A stretch of 64,000 bases of DNA from Helicoverpa zea (taxonomy: Eukaryota > Arthropoda > Insecta > Lepidoptera > Noctuidae): NCBI RefSeq assembly GCF_022581195.2, contig NC_061475.1:7998001-8062000 (forward strand). Direction: 5' to 3'. The notes under the pieces are model-generated. The model saw only the letters and a list, made by a program, of their open reading frames with translations. It made no database searches and was not told the origin of the DNA. The translations under genes were made by a program, and so were the position numbers. Positions 36,211 through 47,074 of the stretch are shown piece after piece; position 1 is the first letter of the stretch; each line of letters starts with the position of its first letter.

Positions 36211-36613
36211 CTGGGGCCCGATTCTCCTAAGTTAATAATGTCAAAATCGAATAGAAATCGAATCGCAATATGATCGCAATAGCAGTTTTAACCAAATCAG
36301 GCATTCTGCTACTCTAATAAAAGACCAATCGTATTCGATTGACATTTGATTGGTGTGCGATTGGTCTGCTATTTTGGTGATTTTGGTCTATACGGTAGTT
36401 TGCTGTACAATCATTTAGCAATCGTAAATCATTTGCAGACAAAATGATTCATTATTGAATGACAGAAAAGGATAAAAACGTTTATTTCAAAGAAAAAATA
36501 GCGGAATGCCACATACGCTTCAATCGTAATCGAGTTGGGATTGGATCTCAGTCGAATCGAGTCGAACGTGAATCGTATGTCGCTTAAGTAAAATTAGGAG
36601 AATCGGGCCCCAG
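36211..36613. mobile_element. 403-bp foldback element with 20-bp perfect ends
   Basis: The left end ctggggcccgattctcctaa at 36211..36230 is the exact reverse complement of 36594..36613. One more base pair each side (a/t) may extend it. The interior has no frame but is rich in AATCG-type words near both ends, as is usual for subterminal transposase sites. A TSD is not evident. Confidence 0.75.
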
Positions 36614-37240
36614 TTGTGTGTAACTGCATTAGATAAATCCCAGATAAGTAGGCTATCTAATAACGCAAGAATTTTTCTAACAGACAAATCGTTCCTGAGA
36701 TTAGTTTATTCAAACAACAACCTCTTCGGCTTCACAATAAAACCTTTAGATTGTGATGAAAAATGATGCGACTAATATCCTACGCGTATTTTTTACTAGT
36801 ATTCAATAATATAAATGTTATTTGTATAGGACAGGACTGTAATCATTCAATGGCAAAATTATGCGCGAATAATTTGGAGCAACTCCCCATAAGTGTGCAT
36901 AAAAAAAACTTTAGCTGAAGTAGCTCCTCCTAAAAATATCTACCTATTTACCACACCCAACCTTGATACAAAATAATTCATATTCATAGTCTTTTCGTGT
37001 TAAAACCATGACATTGGACTCGCCCGTGTATTTTGTCACGCGATCAAGTTGCAATCCGCAATTAGAACTGTCTTTATTTTAATGGTTAAATCATTAAATA
37101 AAGATGGCGGCGTATTATGTTTCTGGAGGGAAAAGTCTATGGTTTTTAGTTCGATGGTAAATGTAAATGGTGATTAGGAATTCTTTAGGCTGTGGATTAG
37201 ATGAAAAAATCATTGTCTATCTAGCTTATTTCGAACTAAA
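36614..37240. other. No gene recognised
   Basis: AT-rich with nothing supported. Confidence 0.35.
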
Positions 37241-37440
37241 TATGTTGGGGTTGGTTTCCAGTCTAACTAGATGCAGCTGAGTACTAGTGACTTACATGGA
37301 GTGATTAGGTTTCTGACCTCATCAACCCAGTTATCCGGGAAACTTTCGGTAAGACTTTCTGTCGGACATTCCGGCTTCTGACTATCCGACTGCCAAAGAT
37401 GTTTAAACGACAGCCGGGACCCACGGCCCTATCAATTGTA
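37241..37440 (-). mobile_element. SINE-A fragment, minus
   Basis: Contains gttggggttggtttccagtc, tttctgacctcatcaaccca and gccaaagatgtttaaacgac. It is the body and 3' end in minus orientation. Confidence 0.7.
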
Positions 37441-37825
37441 ACACGGAATAATTTGTCATGATAAGATGGACACCTATCTATGAATCGACCGGGCCAGCTG
37501 TTGCTTAACCTCTGATCTTATTCGTTGATCCTGCTTGTTATTTAAACATTTCATGCCTTTTTCACACTTATTTGGTTCCATGAGTTAGTTTTTATATTTA
37601 TAACAAATTAACTAGGATTAAACTTGATAACACCTATCTAAATCTTAAAAGAAAATAGGTAGGAAGAAGTATGAATATTAAATTCTACAATTCAGTAAGA
37701 TAGCGTGCACCAAACACTTCACATAGATCTAGATAACTGAACGGGATATTATTGGCTCTTCATTCAAGACTTTACAGTTTAATGGTAAATTATTTTCAGT
37801 TAAACTTACTGAGATATTGCTAGTT

Positions 37826-37888
37826 ACAGCTCAAAATCAACAGCTGTCCGTAACACTTAGTTAAGGACAGCTGTTGATTTTGAGCTGT
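37826..37888. repeat. Perfect 24-bp hairpin
   Basis: Arms 37826..37849 and 37865..37888 are perfect reverse complements, each containing tcaaaatcaacagctgtcc or its complement, with a 15-nt loop (gtaacacttagttaa). It stands alone without a coding frame, beside the foldback element at 37919. Confidence 0.85.
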
Positions 37889-37918
37889 TGTTTAATTTTG
37901 TGTCAACAAATGAGATAC

Positions 37919-38100
37919 TTATGCCCGTTTTCACCAAGTATCTCTTAACGTTTCCCTAACTAAGTGTCACTTAAAATACGGACTCCCCCAATAAGGGTAC
38001 TAACTATAATGTTGGTGAAAACGAAAATCGTATTAAGTGTTCCCTAAATTCTCTTAGGGGATCCCTAAATTTAGGTATTTGTTGGTGAAAATGGGTATTA
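37919..38100. mobile_element. Foldback element, imperfect ends
   Basis: The left end reads cttatgcccgttttcaccaa and the right end in complement reads taatacccattttcaccaac. Inner arms contain cctaa and ttagg words. It fits a MITE of about 180 bp. It has no coding frame. Confidence 0.55.
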
Positions 38101-39149
38101 GGTGACTACTTCATATTTCTTTTATTTACCCTAATTAACGTAGGTTGTACTTCCTTTTTCTTATCAATGAAATAGTTATTTAAGTTAGTTTGGTATACTT
38201 TCGTAGTGCTTGACGGGTTCAGATGAAACTTGGTATGGAAATTATCTGAATTTCACCTGTCTCTATCCTGAGGATTAAGGAAACTAAAATTAGTTTTATT
38301 TTATTTATTTTATTTATTTCATATAGGTTCTTCACAGCTGACAATCTTAATACATAATTTATAAACATACCAATACGCCAATTAAGAAGCACACAGTAAT
38401 CATTTTAGTTGAGAGTAAACAAGCTGAAATATACATAGATTAGAATAGAATATACAAAAATTATTTGACATTAATATTATATTATTACATTTTATGATTT
38501 ACGTGTGTGTGTGTGTGTGTTCATGCGTGTGGGTATATATGTATATATTTGATAGGTTTGTAATCAATTGTGATCCGTATTGATTATTTTAGTATAAGAG
38601 GTTGAGGGTTGAAAGGTTTTTTTTTTCATTTAAATTAACTTATTATGGCACTACCTACTTATTCTGGGACAAAGATTCTAGTATAAGTTTTCTGTACGAG
38701 GAACGAGATGTGTTAAAAGGGTCTAGTGGTGGCAAGGGTTTAGTGTTTTATTTCTACTTATTTTAGAAATCAAATACAGAAGATATAAGTGTGCTATACA
38801 TAGGTTAATTTTTCTTAGAAACTATTTAACACAAAATTCTTTAACCTACAAAAACAACAATCGTTTCTAAGGAATGTCTTTCTTTAGTAACAAAGAGGAC
38901 AATGGCATAACTATGCTAATTTGCAAGAAATTTTAGCAAAAAGCAAATATTTATGATAGTTCTTAGACGGTATACAACTTTTGGGAAATTGTCTTCTTAA
39001 TTCCTTAAAAAACAAATTGTAAGTAAAGTTTTGGTTCTAGGCTTTGGTCGAGTGTTATAACTTTGCAAGTTCCGCAGAAAAATGGTGGAAAGAGGAAGCA
39101 ATTAGAGTCAATCTGATCTGGTATTCACTATACTATGATATCACTTTTG
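38101..39149. other. No gene recognised; (GT)n microsatellite
   Basis: A (GT)9 run lies at about 38503..38520. A TATTTTATTTATT run precedes at about 38300. The remainder is AT-rich without features. Confidence 0.4.
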
Positions 39150-39360
39150 TCAGTATCCATTATTAATTCATCAATGCGATGTAGACTGTGAAAGCGATAT
39201 GTCTATTTGTCCATCTGGCTTGCATATCAAAACGACTGAACCGTTTTAAATTCTGAATAGAGCCTGACAAAGAACATTAGGTTATTTTTCGTACGGATTA
39301 AAGAAGTAACTTCCTCGCAGGACGCTGATGAAACCGCGGGGAAAACCTAGTTAACCAATA
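39150..39360 (+). repeat. Repeat related to family C or E, diverged
   Basis: Contains caaaacgactgaaccgtttt and aaccgcggggaaaacctagt, which have the look of moth interspersed repeats that end in gcgggtgaa-type words. The match is weak. Confidence 0.35.
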
Positions 39361-39937
39361 ACCTTTTTTAAAGAAACAAGAAACAGCCAAATAACTCAAA
39401 CCAATATAGATGGTTTACGAGCAAAAAATATAGCCTTTTGAGTCTTGTCGGAAGGTGTTTCGCAATCCGGGACTGAGAGGAAAATAAAAGAATTTAAGGT
39501 AAGGCTTATATGGAGTCGGCCGTGAAGATGGATCGTCTTTGTAGTCCACCTTACGGTAATATGGATTTTTAGGTTATTATGTGCTTAGGTTTAGGTATTC
39601 GAATATTACCTTGTGCCTAGATGTTTTAAATTCAATGGATTTTAAATAAGATTAAAAAAAAACTTTTATTTTTCAACATAGATACTATTGAACAATACAC
39701 AGAAGTATTTATTTTAATTGGCTTTAAAAAGCTACATATTTTGTTGACCAATTACATATTATCTAGTATTTTCTTTTTAGATATTGAAGTCATTTTCTGT
39801 CTTTACATAGTGTTATGTTATTTTCTTACCTGTATCTTGAATGAACAGTGGCTCTCCATGTTTTATACATCACCTAATTTTCATGTGTCTGATCTTAATT
39901 AATATCTAAGTTATGTAAGTTCACGAGATAAAGTAGC
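39361..39937. other. No gene recognised
   Basis: AT-rich without a supported feature. Confidence 0.35.
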
Positions 39938-40063
39938 CTGATGCCTTCCTCAGTAGATTGACAATCCAACAATGTCTTTTTTTCAAATCGCACTTGGATC
40001 CTCAGATAATCATGTTCAACCAAATAAAGAAACTCTCCAGCTTCATAGTATTAGTACCTATGG
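39938..40063 (-). repeat. Family C repeat, minus copy
   Basis: Minus strand reads ctggagagtttctttatttg and later tctactgaggaaggcat. It lies next to a plus copy 12 bp away. Confidence 0.6.
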
Positions 40064-40074
40064 GTCCACCTACA

Positions 40075-40288
40075 TATCTATACTAATATTATAAAGCTGA
40101 AGAGTTTGTTTGTTTGTTTGTTTTTTTGTTTGAACGCGCTAATCTCAGGAACTACTGGTCCGATTCGAAAATTTCTTTCAGTGTTAAATAGCCCATTTAT
40201 CGAGGAAGGCTGTAGGCTACTTTTTATCCCGGTACGGGAAGTAGTTCCCACGGGATGCGGGTGAAGCCGCTGGCAGAAGCTAGTGTAT
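40075..40288 (+). repeat. Family C repeat, best copy
   Basis: Starts atactaatattataaagctg, continues ttgaacgcgctaatctcagg, gaactactggtccgattcga and tttcagtgtt, and ends gggtgaagccgctggcagaa with an agctagt end. Copies or parts occur at about 1441, 4248, 5235, 9005, 39938, 40555, 44886 and 59268. I know of similar repeats in moth genomes but cannot assign a class from sequence alone. Confidence 0.7.
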
Positions 40289-40554
40289 GTATATTTCTTC
40301 GGAACAGACTTTCTCTTATTCCAGCAACATGTAAAACATCTCTTGTAAGAAATCTGCGCGACCCATTTATATTTTTATGGGTCTATTTTTTAACTTAACT
40401 GGAAACGTTAAAATCTCGAGGCCTTCTGAGGATTTATTCTTACGAGTTACTTAACTGTCTTATTTGTGTCTGACAAAATGGGATATGAAGGACGAAAAAT
40501 CACATGAAAACCAGCACTTATTAAAAAAACTTCAGTGTTAATATTGCTAGAATT
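40289..40554. other. No feature recognised
   Basis: AT-rich spacer. Confidence 0.35.
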
Positions 40555-40690
40555 TTTATTGCCTAGGTTTCTTATAACACACTACTTGCACAAGCATACA
40601 ACACTGAAGGATTTTTTCAAATTGGACCAATAGTTAAAAAATATAACATGTTCAAATAAAACAGACTCTTCAGCTTTATAATTTAAGATT
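40555..40690 (-). repeat. Family C repeat, minus copy
   Basis: The minus strand begins attataaagctgaagagtct and continues to the attggtccaatttgaaa region, matching family C. Confidence 0.55.
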
Positions 40691-41079
40691 CTTCCAGAAG
40701 GAACCCAGTGTTTTAAGAAATCTATAACACAAGTAAAGAAATATAATAATAGTGTAAAAAAATTATGTCAGTATACATAGAATCGAACCCCCAACAATCA
40801 GCATAGAAGCCAATTACTGAGCCACTATACCAAATACCGCCATGACTCAAAGTACTTTAATGAACTACGATAACACTAAAGTCATTGTCCCTTCTGTTTT
40901 AAACGCAAATAAAGTAAATTTTCCGTAAAATTCTGACGTCTATAGGTTTATCGGAAGTATTTATCAGTTGTTCGTCTCTAGAGATAATTTAAATTAATGT
41001 ATGTACGCCTATAGACACATTGTTACAAAAAAAAAAAACGTTATTTCCATCCATCTGTGTATTAATTAACCTTTTGGTA

Positions 41080-41345
41080 AGTTCTTGTTGGTCTAGTACT
41101 TTCTAGCCCAACTAATAGTCTGGCCGAAATAGCTTCGTAAGGTCTAAGGATTTTTCATAAAACAGCCCGTAGACTGGAAGTTGGTGATTGATACACCCGT
41201 GCATCGGAGAGCACGTTAATGTCGGTCCTGCGCCTGATCTCTTTCTGGTCGTGTCGGATTGCCGTCCCATCGGGTTATGAGAGTGAGAGAATAGTGAGTG
41301 CACCTGTCTGTGCTAATGCTTGTGCACTATAATGTTCTGCGCAAT
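41080..41345 (+). mobile_element. SINE-B copy, head decayed
   Basis: Contains tgttggtctagtactttcta at the start (decayed head), then aacagcccgtagactggaag, gttgatcacccgtgc-like text and gtgcacctgtctgtgc. The order is that of SINE-B at 63650..64000. Confidence 0.65.
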
Positions 41346-41624
41346 TGGCTGATTTCTTTCTTTCAACTTGATATATTTTAAAGGCGTAAACTGTAGTGTG
41401 TACATAGCCTTACACTGTTATCTAAGAGAAACTAATTAATATTTAAATTGCCTTCAACTTGAAAATTGTTTTTTTCTTTTCTTTTTGTATAAAATTAGAA
41501 GTGAAGTTTCCTATATTAACTGGAGTTTTTTTACGAATTTTCATTCTACGTTGGGAAAGGTAAGTCTTCAGTCGTTAAAAGTATTCTAACCAATTATATC
41601 TACTCCGTGTTAAGTAAAGTGAGT
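41346..41624. other. No feature recognised
   Basis: AT-rich sequence upstream of the SINE-D head and GMC gene. Confidence 0.35.
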
Positions 41625-41790
41625 TTAGTGTCGTGGTAGGCAAGTGCCTACAAGTGTCTGGGTTCGATTCCAGCACAAGCAACTACCAACGCGACATTTC
41701 TAAATTATAATATGTACTTTCTAACTATATATTGAATACCAAAAACTGAGAAAAGGTGAAGGAAAACGTCTTGAGGAAACCTGAATTTTG
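41625..41790 (+). mobile_element. SINE-D, head and body
   Basis: The tRNA-like head has a box-A-like gtgtcgtggtaggcaagtgc and a box-B-like gggttcgattccagcac. The body contains aaaaggtgaaggaaaacgtc and gaggaaacctg, which also occur at 57009..57052. The tail of this copy is lost. It ends close to the splice acceptor upstream of the GMC start codon. Confidence 0.6.
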
Positions 41791-41831
41791 AATTCTGTAA
41801 TCGTTTATTCCCTCTCCATATTTTTTTTCAG

Positions 41832-41981
41832 AGTTCACTCATTGATGTTGTAAATCTTCTTCAATAAAAATGGATACAGCAACAATTTTAGCAAACATAG
41901 CTAAGGCACAGAATATTCTGAAACTGCTGACATTTCTTCAGCTGACAACATATCTATGGCCACCAGAGGTCACTGTACAAG
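41832..41981 (+). other. GMC exon 1 with leader
   Basis: The polypyrimidine run and cag ending at 41831 look like a splice acceptor, so a non-coding exon may lie upstream. The start codon follows at 41870 in the context aaaaATGG. The donor is g|gtaatc after 41981, in phase 1. Confidence 0.55.
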
Positions 41982-44811
41982 GTAATCATTAATTTTAATA
42001 TTTTTTATATTAGCGACCTACCCCAATATCATATGTATATCTTCGATATGGATTCCTCTTTCTATTGGCGATAGACCAATGAATATCTGCCTAGTAGTTT
42101 TTAAGTTAATAGCGAATAGATGGATGGCCTATTCGAGGCAACTAAACTTTCAAAATTGTCTAAGATCTGTGTATGTTTACAGGCCAGTGCTAAATTATGT
42201 ACTTAAGTGGTAGCGTAAAAAATATTGAAAAATACGAATGTGACTTATTTGTAAGTCTGTTTATAACTTTAAACGGCAAAACATCACAGCACACATAAAT
42301 CAAATTTGGCATGTAGATAGTACAACTCTCTAGATGCATAAAATTATAGCCTTGTTATAATTAAAGTGAAATCCATAACTCGCATTTGAAACAGAGAAAC
42401 ATCAAAGTCAACACTCATTTGTTTTTACAGATGGATCTTATGCTGATTTCATAATCGTTGGTGGTGGTACCGCTGGAAGTTTGATCGCAAGTTATTTGGT
42501 TAAACAAAAGAACATCAGCGTTATTGTCATCGAAGCCGGTGGTATGGGCGAATTTGAAACTACGGTAACTATTTTAATTTATATGAAAACTTTTTAAGTT
42601 TATTTAGCTTTGCAGTACCCTACCGGGAAAACTTACAAAATACCCTAATGCTTTGATCTCGAGGGAACTTTATTTCATAGGAAATTATTTTTACAGCTAA
42701 TTAGTCCACTTGCCGATCATATACCTAACAAAAACTAATTGTTATTTTATTGGCAGTAACTTTTAAATTGAAGACAAAAGTCTTCAATCAGTGCGTCCTA
42801 CCTGTCATGACTTACGGAGCCGAAACGTGGACACTGTCGGTACGGCTGGTTCACAAGTTTAAAGTCTCTCAGCGGGCTATGGAAAGGGCTATGCTCGTCA
42901 TTTCTCTGAGGGATCGCATCAGAAATGAGGTAATCCGTCAGAGGACCAAGGTCATCGACATAGCCCACCGAATCAGCAAGCTGAAGTGGCAGTGGGCTGG
43001 CCATATTAGCCGAAGAACCGATAACCGTTGGGGTAAAAGAGTTCTAGAGTGGAGACCACGCCTCGGCAAACGTAGTGTAGGACGTCCTCAGGCACGGTGG
43101 AGTGATGACTTGCGCAAGACGGCTGGCAGGAGCTGGATGCGAGAAGCCGAAAATCGATCTCAGTGGCGTGCACTTGGAGAGGCCTATGTCCAGCAGTGGA
43201 CTGCGATAGGCTGATGATGATGATGATGAACTTTTAAATACTTCATAACTTCTACCAGAAATATAATTATATTTTCCAGAATAAAACATAATATTATGCC
43301 TATCTATCAGTATAAAATTGTTTTTCTTTTGCTTTCAGCAACCAGGCCTATTTCCACTACTGAAGAACTCAAAATTCGATTGGAATTTCACAACATCGTC
43401 TCACTCAACATTACAACAGGGCAGGGTACTCGGTGGCTCCTCTCAAGTAGACTACATGATCTATGGCATTGGAAACCCAGAGGACTATAACAAATGGGCC
43501 TCTCTAACCAATGACAGCTCCTGGACCATGAAAAACCTCTGCCCACTCATCAAAAGAACGGAAAAGGTCACTGACCCAACAATTCTTAACTCACCTGATG
43601 TCTTCTTCCATGGTACTGAAGGCAAAATGCGTATTAAGAAATACCATAAGAGCTTGAACGATGGATTCTTCCAAGCATACAGGGAAATGGGACACAAAGT
43701 TCTGAACGATATCAATGCAATGAACCCACTAGGGTATACCAATACTTACTTCACTATTGGTCAGGGTATCAGACAAAGTACTGCCTACGCATTTCTAAGT
43801 CCCGAAAGGGATAACCCGAATTTGAAAGTCATGTACAACTCTGTAGCTACGAAAATTATTTTTGATGGAAACAAACGCGCTGTAGCAGTACAAGTTCTTA
43901 CACACGATAAGAAGAAAATAACAATTCATGCAAGAAGAGAAATCATTATTTCTGCCGGAGCTATTAAGTCCCCTCAATTGCTTATGCTTTCTGGTATTGG
44001 ACCTAAACAACATTTAGAGAGCAAGAAAATCAAAGTCATTTCCAATCTGCCAGTTGGACAAAATTTCCAAGATAATCCCACCAATGTTATGGTGTACGAA
44101 ATGGGTATAGCAGATTCTGTACTCCCAATTAATCCCCATGAGTTCCCCGTAGCTGTAATGGAAGGTCGCATAGCCATGCACGAATGTCAAAAACGTGCAG
44201 ACTACCAAATCCTTAGTGGGTTAATCGTCGATCCAAGATTCTTTTTACAAGTCTGCAGTTCTGTATTTAGCTTCAAAAATTCTATATGTGACAACTTTAA
44301 TAAGGCCCTTTCTGGTAGACAGGTGCATTTTGTTACTCATCATCTTTTGTATGCTGAATCTCGTGGAGAAGTTCTTCTTAATACTACCAATCCTGAAGAT
44401 AAGCCAATAATCATCCCTAATTATTATTCTAACCCTAGAGATATTGAGCGTCATGCTAAATACTTGAAACATTACAACAGGATAGTAGACACTACATATT
44501 ATAAGAGCCTTGATGCAGAATTTGTGGATCCTCAGTTAGAATCTTGCAAGGGTCTGAAGCCAGGAACTGATAGTTACTGGAAATGCTATGTCCTGGGAAT
44601 GGCTACAACATTACATAATTACGTAGGTACTTGTGCAATGGGATCTGTGGTAGATTCGAAGCTGAGGGTTTTAGGAGTGAAGAATTTGAGGGTAGCTGAT
44701 GCCAGTGTAATGCCAGAAATAGTGGGTGCGACCGTTCAAGGAACTGTTTCTATCATCGCTCAGAAGCTTGTGGATATTTTGTTTGAAGAATATCGTTTTA
44801 GTTCGTATTAA
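41870..44811 (+). CDS. GMC oxidoreductase (glucose-dehydrogenase-like), three exons
   Basis: Coding exons are 41870..41981, 42431..42564 and 43339..44811, with GT-AG introns, for 572 residues (relatives are usually about 600). These flavoenzymes oxidise alcohols or sugars using FAD. Residues about 15-37 form a hydrophobic N-terminus that may act as a signal peptide. The Rossmann motif FIIVGGGTAGS has G48, G50 and G53, with E72 at the end of the second strand. GRVLGGSS at 110-117 and AGAIKSPQLLMLSGIGP at 288-304 match the two family signatures. The C-terminus has HNYVGTC at 508-514 and MPEIVGATVQG at 540-550. By eye the usual His in HPVGTC aligns with N509, and the second catalytic position aligns with Q549, so activity is uncertain. 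I chose ATG 41870 because it opens the hydrophobic leader. The ATG at 43318 is intronic. Intron 2 holds an RTE fragment. Confidence 0.88.
42431..42564 (+). other. GMC exon 2
   Basis: The acceptor tttttacag precedes 42431 and the donor gtaact follows 42564. The exon encodes residues 38-82, including the FAD Rossmann motif, and ends in phase 0. Confidence 0.85.
42758..43238 (+). mobile_element. 5'-truncated RTE in GMC intron 2
   Basis: The insert at 42768..43228 is the 3' 460 bp of the RTE element, in the same direction as the gene. aacttttaaa stands on both sides (42758..42767 and 43229..43238). Its coding piece differs from the full element at about four residues (for example T to S, G to V), and the tail is TGATGATGATGATGA. 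It should be spliced out with the intron. Confidence 0.92.
43339..44811 (+). other. GMC exon 3
   Basis: The acceptor tgctttcag precedes 43339. The exon encodes residues 83-572 and ends with TAA. It carries both signature regions and the C-terminal active-site region. A poly-A signal is not obvious; ATTAAA at about 45304 is the nearest candidate I noticed. Confidence 0.88.
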
Positions 44812-44885
44812 ATGAAGTTGATTTACACAGTATTTTTTTTTCTTTTGATACCTTTTCCCTTTCTTTGTCTTTTGATGAGTGAGTA

Positions 44886-45085
44886 TCGTAAATACTAATA
44901 TTATAATGTTGAAGAGTTTGTTTGTTTGGTTAAGCGCGTTATTCTTTGGAATTGCTGGTCCAATTTATAAAATCTTTCCAATGTTAGATGGCCCATTTAT
45001 CCAAGTAGGTTAAAGGCTACTTTTTATACGGGTTCGTGAAGTAATTCCCACGGGATGCGGGTGAAACCACCGACAGATAGGTTCT
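44886..45085 (+). repeat. Family C repeat, plus copy
   Basis: Starts aatactaatattataatgtt and gaagagtttgtttgtttggt, and ends cacgggatgcgggtgaaacc. It lies just after the GMC gene and is diverged in the middle. Confidence 0.65.
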
Positions 45086-45644
45086 GCTTAGTGAGTTAGT
45101 GAGTTTTCCAGTTATGTAACGATAGTAGTAGTCATAGACAGTTCTTTGTAGTTAAATGTAAGTAGGTAACAAGTCGTAGTCATTACGAAGTTTTATCTAC
45201 TTTTATTTTTGTTTAGCACTTCGCGTGGACTAAGTTCGTGATTAACTAGCTTGGGAAATTACTGAGACTTTTGACTTCTTCAAAAAATATCTTTGCTGTG
45301 TCAATATTAAACACAACACTGACAAAACGACAAGTTTAAAGAATATTTTACTAGCTCCGTGGTCCACTTAAAAACATTTTTAAAGTTCATTGAATTTCAG
45401 GAACAGTAAACTTATTTAATTTTAACGGACTCTCCGAAAAGGTTATCCATTCGTCAGTATTTTTTTAGTTTTAAGTCATCATCGTCATCATTTGTCACAG
45501 TTTACCGGCAGACATCAGACAAGAAAATAATAGAAGACTCTTTAAAGTTAAGTTAAAAAAGTACTTTCATAAAATAATTGAGTAGCGTAATGCCATTATA
45601 TATTCTAGTAGTTTAAAAAATTATAAATGTTTATAAGTTTACTA
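45086..45644. other. No gene recognised
   Basis: AT-rich intergenic sequence after the GMC gene. Confidence 0.35.
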
Positions 45645-45770
45645 GCTTCTGCCCGCGACTTCGTACGCGGATCCTGTCCCTTATGCCAGCGACTACGGGG
45701 TCAGCAAAATCAAACATCTGAATAGTCGCAATAGACGTGAACATAGGGATAAAAGTAGTGATTCTAATTA
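45645..45770 (+). repeat. Repeat with tagcttctgcccgcgacttc start
   Basis: Contains ctagcttctgcccgcgactt and cgtacgcgg, a word set I know from moth repeats. The copy is short and has no partner in this window. Confidence 0.4.
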
Positions 45771-45852
45771 GTCCGCATTTAAGTTGTGTGTGGCAAAAAT
45801 ATTACGTAAAAAAACATAAAATAGATGACAAAGTCGTGGTGACTTAGTGGAA

Positions 45853-46225
45853 TTCGTGGTGGTTTAGTGGGTAGAGAACCAATCTCTTAAGTATGAGCGT
45901 GCGTCTTTGATTCCAGGTCTGGCAAGTGCCTGCCAATGCAACTTTTCTAAGTTCGTAAGTACTTTCTACGTATATTTTGGATACCAATGACCGTTATTTG
46001 GAGGGGATGTTAAACTGTAGGTTCCGACTGTCATTGAACATTCCATTCTTGGCAGTCGTTATGGGTAGTCAGAAGCCAGTAAGTCTTATCAAGGGGTGTT
46101 GGGTTGAGCGGGTAACCGGGTTGTGGAGGTCAGATAGGCAGTCGCTCCTTGTCAAACACTGGTACTCAGTTGCATCGTGACTGGAAGTCGACCCTAACAT
46201 AATTGGGACAAAGGCTCTTGAGATA
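45853..46225 (+). mobile_element. SINE-A, near full length
   Basis: The head gtggtggtttagtgggtaga and gatttccaggtc-type box B (here gattccaggtctggc) resemble a tRNA. The body contains cagtcgttatgggtagtcag, ggttgtggaggtcagatagg and gactggaagtcgaccctaac. The end is of the (A)GATAATAA type. The head would serve as an internal Pol III promoter, and movement would need a partner LINE's proteins. Confidence 0.75.
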
Positions 46226-46250
46226 ATAACGACAATAATAATGAGATATA

Positions 46251-46915
46251 GGCACCGCAGGACATCTGAGGCTGATGACGGGGAGTAGCGACCCCGCGGG
46301 GCTATATATACTGAGTTCTCCAGGGAGTGTATACTGTCCCCCATCTCCGGCCGGTCGGAGTAAACCATGACGGGGGTAGGTCTCACGCCTCTGGCTTGGC
46401 TTGGCCGTCCAGAGTGGAGTCGCTAGAGCAGGATTAGTAGCCCTGCTCGGAGGATAGGTGCCTCATGGTAAGCACAGGGAGCGCGTAATCTGCGTTTAAA
46501 GTACGCCGAGGTATCCTCACCTTTCAGCCGCTCATGTCCCTGTTGCCCTCTTGTTGCTATTCAGTGACTGGTTCCCGGGGGCCCAGTAAGTGAGGTGGCG
46601 AGTCTCCACCTGTCGTTTTTACATGTACCTAATACATTGTCATCCACTAACATCCCATCACACTAGCCCAAGTCGTTTTCCTCCATAGTTAGCAATAGTT
46701 TAGCACAGAACCGGGGATTGTCTTTTTTTTAACGACGTCCACCGGGGATTGTCCTTGGATTCATTTCTATAGTGTATAAAGGGATAATCGTCGGTTTTGT
46801 GTCACCATTTCATTAAAGTTGTCTCAAAAGGACTTCAGCGTGTTGGCTTCGGCCCCACGTTTGCCTCCCAAAAATTCGGAACTCTGTAGTCTCGAGGTCT
46901 GGAAGAGACATACAA
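46251..46915 (+). mobile_element. GC-rich element flanked by a near-perfect 17-bp repeat
   Basis: The flanking words aataataatgagatata at 46234..46250 and aataataatgaaatata at 46916..46932 differ at one base, which suggests a TSD. The interior is GC-rich (ggaccccgcggggct-like and caccggggattgtccttgga) with no long frame. It may be the 3' part of a LINE. I could not identify its family from this sequence. Confidence 0.5.
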
Positions 46916-46932
46916 AATAATAATGAAATATA

Positions 46933-47074
46933 ACGCAACAAAGTTAGAGAGTGGGGGCTCGTGACGCCACGTCTAGGTATGTAAAATTTGTACTAAGCAG
47001 TGACTTAACACGAAATTCAAGCGTTGTTGTATCTTCGTTATTATTTGTTTGTGTGAGAGAGAAAAGAAAAATGC
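46933..47074. other. No feature recognised
   Basis: Short spacer. Confidence 0.35.

Noticed and set aside
42750..43214. Separate 154-codon gene
   Set aside because: It is the C-terminal part of the RTE protein, inserted with a TSD in the GMC intron.
43318..43338. GMC protein starting at the ATG at 43318
   Set aside because: These 21 bases are intronic. The acceptor tgctttcag ends at 43338, and exons 1 and 2 supply the FAD motif.
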